Of a stretch of 64,000 nt of DNA, positions 12,916 to 24,564 are shown one piece after another. Positions within the stretch are counted from its first letter, which is position 1; each line of letters starts with the position of its first letter. Origin of the DNA: Apostichopus japonicus (lineage: Eukaryota; Echinodermata; Holothuroidea; Aspidochirotida; Stichopodidae); the NCBI RefSeq assembly GCF_037975245.1, contig NC_092582.1, positions 22,344,577 to 22,408,576 of the forward strand. The letters are read 5' to 3'. Made by a program: the position numbers and the translations under genes. Under the pieces are notes generated by a model. The model ran no database searches. It had not been told where the DNA came from and saw only the letters and a program-made list of their open reading frames with translations.

Positions 12916-13917
12916 GGCAGTGATCGTCTCATTTCAGTGGAGTCAACAATGGATGGAGATGGATGCAGAATAAGGGGAGATGGATTAAAAGTATGATGCC
13001 TCTCTCTTTACTCTGAATAGTTGTTGGCCTGGAGGAGAGAGCAGGGTTCCACCAGTCAAAAGTTGTCCTATATTCGCTGGGAATATTCCAAAAATGTTCT
13101 CATTTTGGAGAATTCTCAGATGTGTATGTTGGTGACACGAAAATACAAGTATGTGATGGTTTTGTTGACTGGAGTGTGTGAGAGGTCTGCACTTGTCCAC
13201 AGCAGATGTTAAAAACCACAACGGTTTGAATTGTGACATCAGAAAACAATTGTGTAACCTTGAACAGTGTCAAACATCTTTATATTTGTTGTCTAACAGA
13301 TGAATAATGGCACCTTTGCATAGGTTATTCATTTGTTATCATTTTGGTGAGGGAAATCCAAGTTTCCAATATCTTTGCATTCATTGATAAGAACATTTGG
13401 TATGTACTACATAAATAGGAATAAGTTCTAAGGGAGACCTGGCAGCTATGTTGATCCCAAACAGGTTCAAATGCTATAATGACTGTTTACCTTATCAAAC
13501 AGTACAAACTACCCATGATGCTGTGACAGTTTGATATTGATATATTAGAAGGTGAAATTTGATATTTAAACTTGGTTTTTAAACTTATGCAAGGACTGAA
13601 GTTTAATATTCAACTTGATTTATATTGTTGCCCGGTGGTGGGGGGGGGGGTGGTGCTACAAGTGGAGGGAGCACATGTTACTGCACCTGGTGTGATTATT
13701 GCTGCAGAATATTTTTATCTTGATAACCAACCCATGTCACGTTCTCTTAGCAGAATCTGAGGCTAACGTAATAAAGAAGGAAAATATACTGAATATTGTT
13801 CTTTCCCTCTCTCGCTCTCTTGTTTTTTGTGGGTTATCTTTTATTACAAAATACAAAAGGAATTTTCTGCATATAAACAATCAAAATACAAAACTACAAA
13901 ATAATGAATATTTTCAG
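12916..13917. other. IMP3 3' UTR and short convergent spacer
   Basis: One kilobase separates the IMP3 stop from the LRRIQ3 stop. No coding exon is seen. A plus-strand AATAAA at 13770-13775 is a possible IMP3 polyadenylation signal, and a minus-strand AATAAA (13840-13845 on the plus strand as TTTATT) lies 73 bases past the LRRIQ3 stop. A G run occurs near 13640. Confidence 0.45.
13840..13845 (-). terminator. Candidate polyadenylation signal of LRRIQ3
   Basis: AATAAA on the minus strand, 73 bases after the LRRIQ3 stop codon. Position and sequence fit; use is not shown. Confidence 0.4.
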
Positions 13918-16900
13918 TTAATATTGACCAAGAACTGCAGGGTGGCTGCCAACCCTCCCATCGTACATAGAAATGAGAGTTTCAAATCGGTTCGGTTTCC
14001 CTTCCTGGGTCACGGCCGAAAGGACGGGATCGGTGGCACTCTTCGGCAGAGGGTAAAAAGCCTGCATGGTCTTTTGCTTTTGTTTCTGATTTAGGACCCT
14101 GCCCTGCGATTGGAGTAACCGATCGTTCGCCTCTTGTAGCATCTTGGAATCCAAGGCTGCTCTTTCCACCGCCACTTGGGCTTGCCTCATCAGTTTCCGG
14201 TGCTCCAAATATCTCTGGACGAGCTCCGCTTGACTCTTCTGGTATTCCCGTTCCCTCTCCACGATTCTGTCCTTGGTCCGTAACAGTTCGCTCTTTATCA
14301 AATGCCGGTCGTGTTTCAACAGAGCCTTGGAGATGGAAGACTGTTGGCCGTTGAAATCGGATGCAAATAACTTCTCTTGATTTAAAGATTTGGTTCTGTC
14401 CTCTCTTTTCAGTCTCCTCTCCTTGGCTTTCTCTAGTTCCTCCAGCTGAAGGGTGGCCCGTTGTTTCAACGCATCGGCTATGTCGCACACGTCTTGGTCC
14501 CTCCTCTGCAGTACCGCTAGACGCTTTTCTTCCATATACGAGTACCTTCTCTCCCTCCGGTCGTCTCTCTGTTCCCGCAACGCTAAGACGTAGTCCGATC
14601 TTTCTGCCGTATCCTCTGCGTTGTCCCTGTCTTTGTATGCCTGCTGTACCGCCCTCAATGAAGCCATACCCATGGTCCCTTGCATTCTAGCAAACAATCT
14701 CTGATTAGCATTGGGTTTCTTTTTCCTTTTGATGAGCGGTTTCGGTCGCGGAATATTATCGATGACGTCCCTGTGAGCCGACCTGATATCTTTACCGGTC
14801 TCTCGTCTTTCGATCAACAGGTTTTGAGTCAGGTCGCCGCGATGGAGCACCGATTTAAGCCCGGCGATGCGAAATTTAATCGGTGGACTTTCTTCCTCCC
14901 AACTATCTTCTGTTTCTCGACTGAGATTCCTGTCAACCTGTGGTCCTAACATCTCATAAACTGTGACAGGTCTTTGTTTCTTTGGTGTAGATCCACTCAA
15001 TTCTGCTTTAAGTTTATTTGCATCTTTCTCGATGTCCTGCGGCTGAAGGAGACCAGAGCTGTTCGGGACCATCACTTGAGCAGGACTCCCCATCTGATGT
15101 ATTCCGGAGATAGACGATTGAATCGGTACCAGCTGATGTGCGGATTCCAGCTTTGTGAGGTCAATCATGATATTTGCCCTGATTCTTCCCGTCGGTGAGG
15201 GAGTGTTTCTATCGAGATTCTGAACAATTGCCACCTATAACGGAATCAATCAAGTTTGATTGTTAAATTTTATCTGTATTTAATTAACCATTATTAATAA
15301 TTAATTATTATCTGCAGTAACCTGCAAAATCTCAGAGACAGAGTAGACAAAATAAAGAAAATGAAAATGTACAGGATTGCTTTACCACATTGCTAAAAAT
15401 AAATAAAACAAATTGTAAAAGAGCAGTTTGATCTACTTTGCATAGATTAGCAAATTGAAAGTCACTTCTGGGGGCTGCTAATGTTTTGCCAGTTTGTGAT
15501 ACCATAACATAACATAAAAAAATTAGGTTCAAAATTTTCTTTTCTGTTCTTATTTCAAGGTAAGAACAAACATTGCTATTACTGCAATCAATGATAGTAA
15601 AAGTTTATTTAAAAATCAGTAACATTTTTATCAAAAATATATGCAAAAATCCCTTTCAACAATGACAACAAGCAAAGTACTGAATAAAGGTTCTATCTGG
15701 GCAAGATTTTAGACAATTGGGGGGGGGGGGGGGGGGGAACAGGTAGGTTTCTTGCCAACCATGTCTCCATGTTTATTGTTCCTGTTACTGGTATATTTGG
15801 ATGAATGACTCCTCAAATTGATAAACTTCTTCATTTCCCTTCATTTTCCCTTCATTAGTTTATTTTACATTCAACTTCCACAAATTCCATCCAAATTTTA
15901 CCTGAGGTCTGTCCAGAGGTGTCATGCCGAACCGTTGATTGTCAAGTGATTGAAGACCGGGGGAGATGGAACCTGGACGTCTGTTCTTCATGTAGGTGTC
16001 ATAGTCCAGTTTGCTCCTCACAGCCAAATCTGCCTCTCTGTTGGTAGTGGATGGGATGGAAGACTTTTCATGAGATGGAGCTGGAAGTGTAGACATCTCA
16101 TCTACAATTTTAGGTTCAACTGGAGTTGAAGCCTTTTTAGCACCTTTTCCAGAAGCCAATCTTTTCTTCAATTTCTTGGATGCATATTTGTAACCCTTAT
16201 ATTTCCTCCAGTATCGCTGGATTGCTACAGCCGCCCTGAGAAAAATGTAGATAAACTTTGAGAGATCTTGAATGGAATCTAGGTGTAGGGTAACTGAAGG
16301 AGGTGAGAAAGGAAGGGGGCGGGGGAGGGGTGTCATCTGATGTCTTTAACACACAAAGACTTGTAGTAGTAGCTAGCTGTTTGTGGATGCTTGTATCTGG
16401 TCACTATTTGTGGGAAATTTTGCCAAACCTAACAAGTATTACTCAACATAATCATTGCAATATAACTAAGATACAACACTTAGAGTTTGCAGAATACAAA
16501 TAGTAACAAAAGTGCAATTTTGGAAATTATTTGCTCGAAACACTATTAGCTATTGATACAAATAGCTAGAAACAAATATAATAATAATAATAGACTTCTT
16601 CCATATTTCAAATAAAACTTGACCAGTAATGATAACAAACTGACTCTTTTTAATGGGATTTTAGTGTGGAAAAGTATCAAAATAAATGTTTGCCAAAAAT
16701 CAACGTAAAAAGATGCATAAAAAATAATATATTAATAACCTTGGCATGTCATGATTGCTTACCAGTTAAATAAGCAACATTAACATGTTAGAGAATAATA
16801 GATTCTTTAATGGATGATTTTAGACAATTTTTTTTTTAATGTGCTAAAACTCTGGAATGTTCCTTTAAGGCCTCAGAGGTGATGACATCAGGGCCTCAGT

Positions 16901-18661
16901 GCAGGCCTAAATGAAAATCCATTGTTTTATCAATTCTAATTAATCAACCAAAACATGTTCCTTAACTTTGTTAAAGCAAACAGAGCACTCTTGGATGACA
17001 TGTAGCACCACCTGTCATTGACCAATTTGTAATTCATTGTCAACGTCATCTGACGCCATAAATATCAACTTGTTTTCCCCATTGAGTTTTGTGTTGCATC
17101 TGAGGAACTGATCTATTTGTGTGTGTATTAGACTTAATAGTCCAGTCACTTTAATTGACAAACCTCAATATTTTAAAGGATCATTTCTCACAGATTAAAA
17201 GTGTTATACAAATTATACAACCTGGACAGTGTGTTATTATGGTCTACAGCATATCCTAATTAATTTTGTGCCTTAAACCATCACAAGATACAGATATGAA
17301 ACATGCAAATTACCAGATTCTGTTGGCAACCAATCGCTTGGCTCTACATCTTCCCAGGAAACCTCGAATATATCTCTGGATGATTATGACTGGAGAGTGC
17401 TTGGCTTGAATCAGGGAAACTTGGAGTAGAATGTGACGGACGGTTTCCGTTTCTTTTCTTATGCTTCTCTCCTAAAGAAAAAAATGAGATATCACAGAGG
17501 GTAACAGGAAAGTTACCAAAGAAAAAAAAATAATAAAATTTAAAAAAAATTATAACAAACTTAAACAAAAAGGAAAAGCAACCTTATAAAAGTTAAATGG
17601 TTTGACTTTTGATCCTGGGGAGGATCTTCAAAGGAAGGCTAAAATGAAAAATAGAGAAAAAGAAAACACTGTTTTTGTCTCAGTACTTGCCTCTACAACC
17701 CTTTAACTATCGATGCATTTTACTGCACTGGCAGAAGATGAGCAATTTGTTAAGAGTTTTTTGTCTCTTTGACAGTACAACAGAAAACAGTACTTGTAAC
17801 AAATTTCTTTTGTACTTAAAATATTTGTGAATAGCTTATCTATGATAAATACAAATGGACAAACAGGTGAAGAAGTATAAACTTAATAAAATACACAAAA
17901 AGAAGAAATTTTTTAATTTATGAAAAAAATACAATGATATGAAGGTGCCATTATTGAACCATGAGCAAATATGAATCTTGTAGGGAATGAGGGGGGTCCT
18001 AGATGGTGTACAATCTTTCAACCTAACACAAAAATGGCTAAATTAGCCATAATGTTGCATTTAGGGTTTCCATCTACATGGAAGGAAGGTTTCAAAGACT
18101 GAATGTCCCCACTGAATCCTGTATAATTCATAAAGTGGAGAGAAGTGATTCCTAAATCCCATGGTTTGACAAATTGCATCCTTTCAGGATCAAACTGCCC
18201 CTATTTGGTTCTGTCTCCCTGACTCGGGTGAATTCCCTGACCAAGGCCACTGCTTTATCATCCCTCCTGGAAGAAATAAATTGATCTTCTTGTCCAAATG
18301 AATAATCATTTCGAAAAGGGTGACTCGAGATTTACTTTAACATTTGTCGGATGCTTATTACTATGTAGGAATTTAATAGAAATATGTTTAGTAAAAGTAC
18401 CTTCTTTAAGTTGAGAAGAGGGTTATACTGGAAGAAGCTATGCATTGCACTAAAATGACTCCCAAATTCCGCATCTTCGATAATCTCTTCATCAGAAATA
18501 ACATGGAAGTCGAGAGCTTTCAGTGTAAAAATACTGCAAAAAAAAATAATAATGATAATAATTATCATGAAATAAAAAGATTTTGTGTGAGAACAAAGGC
18601 TACCAAAATATGTTCACTGTAATGCTACATAAGGCAAGATTTTCTGTCTATATGTATGTAT

Positions 18662-18734
<73 letters not shown>

Positions 18735-20613
18735 TGTATGTATATGTATGTATATATATATATATTTATATATCTGTATTATAAAAGAATGAAACACCGA
18801 TGTGTATTCCCATTGAAAATAAGAAAAAACAGACATGAAACAGGACTTGTAGTTGATAAATCAGTGAATTCAATTATGTAGGCCTTCTTATTGTATCAGA
18901 GGAAAAATGGAAAATAAAGACAGCTTAATGTGTTGTCCATGTATGACACCACAAACTATTGCAAAAAAGTATTTATCTGAATAAATAAATAATGTCATTC
19001 AACATTTTATATCTCAACAAGATGGGAGTTGGACCAAAATGTTTCTTTCTATTTGCTCTGTCATGTATATTTTTGAAATTTTATACTTCATTATCTGTTT
19101 CAGGTTGTGAAGTATAAAAGAGAGTGCATTGTTTGTTTATTTGCCAAAATTTATGAACCTCCTGTGATACTGATCAAATAATTACAATGTTTCTTTATTA
19201 TGAGATACAGCTAAACTTTCCGTTCGTTTGATTTTCTTATCGACCTTCTACTGTAATCTCAGATCAGAACTATGACATTGTGGAATGAGCGAAAATAACA
19301 GAATCTTTGGTTTCAAATGAGATCAATCTAACTTTTAAAGATGTAAAAATCTCTCACCTGTTAACAACATGATGTCTGTAACTCTTCTTCAAACTGATCG
19401 GAGTATCAAACAGAGTCAATATTTGAAGGTTTGGTGATGACCCCAGGTTCTGCAAACAGGACAAACGACCGACGCTGTTGTTATGAAGGTACAGAACCTT
19501 CAACTCGGGAAGACACTGCCAAAACTTTGGACCCGGTAAAGTTGAGATCTGTGAAGGAAGATACAAAGTGCAGATGTATATATTGACCTTTCTGTTGGGT
19601 TATATGCTGTGTTACATTTATTAGACTAAGCCTAGCACTATAACATACATCTCTATATCACTCTCTCTGAGATAAACTGTCTGTAACAGAGCGAACCTTT
19701 TGGAAAGTACATATCTAATTACTGCCTTCGAGCCATTAGTTCTTCGCTGGCGGTCGAAACCCTGACTGTTCTGAGCTAGTCCATATGGAAGTGTTCACTG
19801 ATCTTAGCATGCATTGTGTTTTCAGTAATACATACTTTGGGCAAGGCATTTGCTCACCGAACAATATTTTGAACTAAGTGTGTTTACTTACAAACAAGGG
19901 ACATGTTAATTTAATCTGTCTGAATTTTGGAGGCTTTAACCAAAACAGAACAAGGCAAAAGCCTGGCTAAATGACAAGAACAGGCTAACATTAAGTTTCT
20001 GCATTTGAATTGACAATAACAAGATATAGATTCAGAAGATTTCTTGTAAAGATAACCTTTTCAAATTGCCGTTTAGGTGATAATAACTACTTTTATTTTA
20101 TTATCTGAAAAGATCACTAACAATAATGGATATTTTCTCAATCCTTCTGCATTTTCTCTTTCTGTAACATAATGGCTTCAGGATTTCCCACCACAAATGT
20201 CAGTAAGCTTTGACAAAAAAAATGTCTACTATTCATTAGCTTACCTGGTTGTCGTGCAAGTCTAGTCGAACGAGACTTTCACACGTTTTCAAAGCCTCAA
20301 AGTTTGTAATATAATTCCCTGGGAGGCTGCAGTATCGTAGATTCCTACAGAATCCAACATCACCGACATCTTTTAATCGCATATTTGACAACTGCACTTG
20401 AAGAATATCTTCGATGCTAGAAATGCCTTCGTCCGAACTATACTGCTCTCGGAGAAAACCTTTAGAAGGAGACAATAGGTAGCCTCTCTCTTCTGCGTGT
20501 TTTATGAACTCTAAGTGGCGTTCTTTTGCCATGACTTCTCGAAGACGATGGGGTTTCTGCTGTTCTTGCAGCCATGCCACGAGCTGGGAGTTCTTGTTTG
20601 GAGTTTGTAACAT
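13918..20613 (-). CDS. LRRIQ3: LRRIQ3, leucine-rich repeat and IQ motif protein
   Basis: Exons: 20613-20245, 19548-19358, 18533-18401, 17471-17314, 16235-15902, 15234-13918; all borders are AG/GT and phases match, giving 833 residues (human 624). Residues about 85-190 hold leucine-rich repeats (LRYCSLPGNYI, LVRLDLHDNQ, LKVLYLHNNSV). The LRR cap includes TPISLKKSYRHHVVNS followed by ALDFHVISDEEII, which matches human LRRIQ3 very closely. Two IQ motifs follow, at about 258-275 (IIIQRYIRGFLGR) and 285-302 (AVAIQRYWRKYKGY), which would bind calmodulin. The last exon (438 residues) is a long charged helical region, as in the human tail (ERRLKRED, REREYQKSQAEL). The ATG at 20613 is the first in frame after a non-ATG stretch. 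The function of the family is poorly known; LRR-IQ proteins are often ciliary, which is inference here. Confidence 0.93.
15720..15737. repeat. Poly-G run of about 17 bases in an LRRIQ3 intron
   Basis: One of the longest of roughly fifteen G or C homopolymers in the window (see findings). It lies between exons at 15234 and 15902. Confidence 0.9.
18648..18775. repeat. (TA)n microsatellite with TATG interruptions
   Basis: Over 100 bases of alternating TA broken by a few TGTATG units, in LRRIQ3 intron 2. The Tyr-Ile open frames it creates on both strands are artefacts. Confidence 0.95.
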
Positions 20614-21001
20614 TTTCAACCTATGTTGACTTTGAAGTGCTGTTGGCCTAACACCTTCTTATCACATGGGCTTTCTAGACAAATCTGTGGAGGCAAAGAA
20701 TACATATCTGCGGTTTAAAAGATAGAGGTTTGGATTTCATATCTGGCTGGATTATCGGATTTTGGAAATTAACATAATCAAACAGTTTCTTTAAAGGGTA
20801 TGAAGACTCGCGCAAAAAGAAATGTCTAATGCCGGTAATCTGACCTAGTTTCGAATGAGGTGTAACAGAAGTGTTAGACACCACCATCGGTCCCAGAAAA
20901 TACGCACACAGCTTGCTACTGTCGGTAATTAGACACTAGTGTACAGTCAGTGCATATAGCTGCGGTCAATACCAACAGCAAAGTGTATAAACGATACAGC
21001 G

Positions 21002-21131
21002 ATGGACATCTCAGGTCCAGCTAAAGATAACAAGGTATCACGTTTCATTACTGTCTGCATTTTGTAGCGACAGTTAACTTTTTCAGATGGCCGCACGCGG
21101 TTTGTGGGGAGTCTTCAATTCCTTTAAGGTA
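21002..21131 (+). other. Possible first exons of an unidentified plus-strand gene
   Basis: An ATG at 21002 opens MDISGPAKDNK and meets a GT (GTATCA) after the last Lys codon. A pyrimidine-rich AG at 21085-21086 is followed at once by ATGGCCGCACGC, opening MAARGLWGVFNSFK, which ends at a good donor (GTAAAT) near 21129. The second peptide is basic and hydrophobic like a mitochondrial presequence. No downstream exon could be found before the Arf gene, so this is weak. It would be divergent from LRRIQ3, with the two starts about 400 bp apart. Confidence 0.25.
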
Positions 21132-21261
21132 AATACTGGTGGGGTGGAATGGGGAGTATGTACATGAATATATCTATATACTCTTTCCCTTCTATTCATG
21201 TTCTTCCACTTGGGTGCATGAAGTTAACGAATTTAAGATCTTTTATCGAATGACATAGACA

Positions 21262-21560
21262 GTTCTCTTCGTAGAACGCAGCTCATTTTGAGCGATTCTG
21301 ATCACCCTGCCAATGCATATTTCAATTTCTTGCCATCACACCGCAGACTCCGTACCTTTAGAGGGAACAGGCGTTTTACCGCCAGTTTCTTTCCATCTGC
21401 CGTCAAACTTTATAATAACATGTAAATTATTAATTGCACATATTATTCTATTATTCTATTTTTCTATTTCTATTCTAAGGAGCTTGAGGAATGTTTTAAT
21501 TTTCGATGTGTAATTTTATTGCTCATTGATTGAATAAAGAATCTATCTATATATCTTATA
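21262..21560 (+). mobile_element. 3' fragment of a non-LTR retrotransposon (LINE)
   Basis: A frame ending at a TAA (21423-21425) reads FLPSHRRLRTFRGNRRF then TASFFPSAVKLYNNM. Repeated Arg, followed by FFPSAVKLYN at the extreme C-terminus, is the usual end of L2/CR1/Jockey-type reverse transcriptase proteins. It is followed by an A/T-rich 3' UTR and a tail AATAAAGAATCTATCTATAT, a short-tandem-repeat end typical of such elements. The 5' part is missing, so it is a dead 5'-truncated copy. Confidence 0.65.
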
Positions 21561-24500
21561 AGGTTACAGTGAAAAACTCCATAAATATTGCCAGATTTGA
21601 AAATTCCTCATATTCGGCTGAAATTCCGACCTCATTTTAATTCCAGTGAATCCCTATTCAAGGATATATAGTTTAGGTTATTTAGGCAAATCATGTATGA
21701 AGAATCTCATTTAGAATATTGTGCATAACACATAGGCTACACACTATAAATTATAAACAATACAATTTTAGTAGCTAACCTTGAACAATTGTCCCACACT
21801 GATGCAAACAAAATGTGAAATGATATCTATGCAAGCTTTCATAGACTAAGTCCTCATAGAACATCATGCACATTTCATTTGATTGAATCATTATGCAGAT
21901 AATGTAAGCAAATGCTCACTTATGTTGCTTCAAATGGCAACAATAGTTTGCAACTTTAACTTTTTTAGCATTTAACATATACATTGAAGTAGGCAATGCG
22001 GGAGTGTAGGGCAATTAAAAGCCTTAAGGCCTAACGCTTGTGTCTATATTAAGCCATAGGCTACTTCTTATTTGTGAACATCCTTACAAAATTTATTACT
22101 TTTTATTGTTACATAAACTGACTAAGCAAAGAGGTACCATCAAGCGATGATTACGTGTGATTCGCCGTAGACATAGTTCAAACGCCTAACATATTACAAC
22201 AAGGCTATGGCTCAACGTTTCGCTGAACTTGTCTAACGTAAAAACAGTGTGCATACCCACATATGAAGAATAGGACTGCTCACGGTCTTGAAACATGGTA
22301 CTGTACACTTCGTCATTTATTAGGTTTTTACTCTTCCTTCTTCTTCTTCTCTAATTCAAAACGTGCTGAGAACTTACACAGAAATATTACAACGGTACAC
22401 TAACGTTGCAGTTATTTCTTTATGCATTATGTTAGGCCTAACCTTAGCCTACATACTTTTGTTTCGGAAACAACATATATTATATCGTTGAAACAGCTGA
22501 TACATAAATAGAGCACACACATGGCATTCAACGTAGCCATAACAACAACACATCCAGGACGATGTGATGGCGTAATCATATCTATAAATAGAAAGAAAAA
22601 CACCCCTCTGCTATCAGTTACGCAAAACACAGAGCCGTATACGGCTCTGGCAAAACCCATAATTAGTACAGAAAATACCATAGAAATTGTCAATTTCTAT
22701 GGAAAATACGCATCGTAATAAATATAAACATAAAAAAGTGAGGCACATGCATGTTGGCGTACTATACCCGAGTGTTCTCATATCACAGGAAAAGTGACAA
22801 CAGGAGGACATCTTTTTCGATATGTTTTCTGATAAACGCCATCGACGTATTCATAGATTTATATTTGTTTCGATGATTAACTATCAGTCGGTTTGGCCAA
22901 TTGTTACACCAATCCGTTCATGTTTGTGTCGTTATGACCTAGAAAGTAGATACATTTGTACAGCAGGTTGTGAATGTTAAGAAGTGATTACATAATTCCG
23001 TAGATTTTCAGTATGGGCATTATTTTGGAAGGGATATTATGATTCTGTGAAATATGGGAGTCGGCATCCGGTCTACAATCTCGTAGATGTATGTGGCAAA
23101 ATAGTACCCTGCTCAATTAATATAAACCCGCTAATCAAGTTTTCGCACTTCTTGTTTTAATTCATTTTGAAGTTGGGCAGCACATTTCCTATATAAAATG
23201 TTATGGCTCGATTTGACAAATCATATATTACAAAAGCTATCTTTCCCTCTCCCCCCCCCCCCCCCCACCCTCTCTCTTTCCTCCATATCTCACTCGACCA
23301 CTTACTTTTTTTGAAAGAATACTATGGGATTTTTATCCAGGTCTCGATGTTGTCAGGGTTACAAGTGCAATCGAATCTAATTCATACAACGACAGCTAGC
23401 TTACAGCACGTAAACAGTGGCTGCGTGGCCACTGGTGACGTCACATCAAAACAATCAATAAGCGTTGTCATTTGCCAATAGGCTTTATAAGCGGAAATTA
23501 TGTATGCTTTCCAGTTATGTTTATAGCACGTAATGGGAGGTTGGAGTTGGGACCGCTTTTGACCGTCGTGACTGCATAGTCCTTGAAGTGTCCGAACTAC
23601 CGATGTATTAACACACTGCTAGGACCATAGTTTCCTATCTCAGTATTAATATCCACTCCATGATAATGATGTTTCTAATTTTTGCCAGAAATTACCCAGT
23701 GATCAGTTTCGCCGTGCAGTCCAGTAGATATACTATATGGTGTTGATCCCGTCGAGCCATGGTTACTCTAAGTGGGTACTCTGGTGGGGATTGAAAAGGG
23801 CCCAGGGGAAATCTTGGAGATCATTTCATCTCATTATTATACGAACTGCTGTGATAAGTGCATATGAACAATATCAGGATAGTATGAATATCTGACGGTG
23901 GTTATACCTACGCATGGCTATACATACACGATAACTTGTGGTCTTTCAGTTTGAAACCAAACATATAGTGTACCATATAAAGTCCCCCCTCCACATGCTG
24001 CCCATATCCAACTGCTTATTCTCTATGTTCGCCACCACTCCCCCCCCCCTTCTGCCCATCGTTCCCCACACATCGGTCAGTTGTCAACGGATCGAGTGTC
24101 GTTTCCGAGAGATGCAACTCCCCGTCGCCCCCACCCGCCCCAAATAACAGAGGTGACATCGCGAAAAAGTATACATATATCTGTGGAATTACGTCATCCC
24201 TTCCACCTTGCCAACTTATTAGTCGTAATCGCATGTTTTCAACTAACTGAACGTCATTCGTGCCAACGTGGCGCCCGCAGATCTGAGTCTTCCCCTATAA
24301 AATAAACTGCGTTTGATGTTTTTCTCGCCATATCATCTTCACTATAGGCGGACCGTCAAGAACTCTATACAATAATTCTAATTCTATGGTAGAAGTCAGG
24401 GATTTAAACATCGGCTTCATATATCACACTATGTTGCGAACTTTCTGAGATAAAGTGAGAGCTGAGTAAATTTGAAAGCGGACTAAACAGCTTTATCTGT

Positions 24501-24564
24501 TATTTCATTGTTGTTCTTGTTGAACTGGTCTTGATTCGTACCGAATTCGAAACCGTGAAGCATC

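Larger units (their letters stand above)
20614..24564. other. Intergenic region between LRRIQ3 and the Arf gene
   Basis: Contains the LRRIQ3 promoter side, a possible plus-strand gene start (21002-21131), and a LINE tail (21262-21560). An 18-bp perfect palindrome AGAGCCGTATACGGCTCT lies at about 22630. A C run occurs near 23250, and CpG is more frequent in 23.4-24.6 kb before the Arf gene. No other coding exon was recognised. Confidence 0.5.

Noticed and set aside
13982-14488. 168-residue frame overlapping the last LRRIQ3 exon
   Set aside because: Shadow frame of the highly charged LRRIQ3 tail on the same strand.
18583-18881. Tyr-Ile repeat proteins on both strands
   Set aside because: Translations of a TA microsatellite inside an LRRIQ3 intron.
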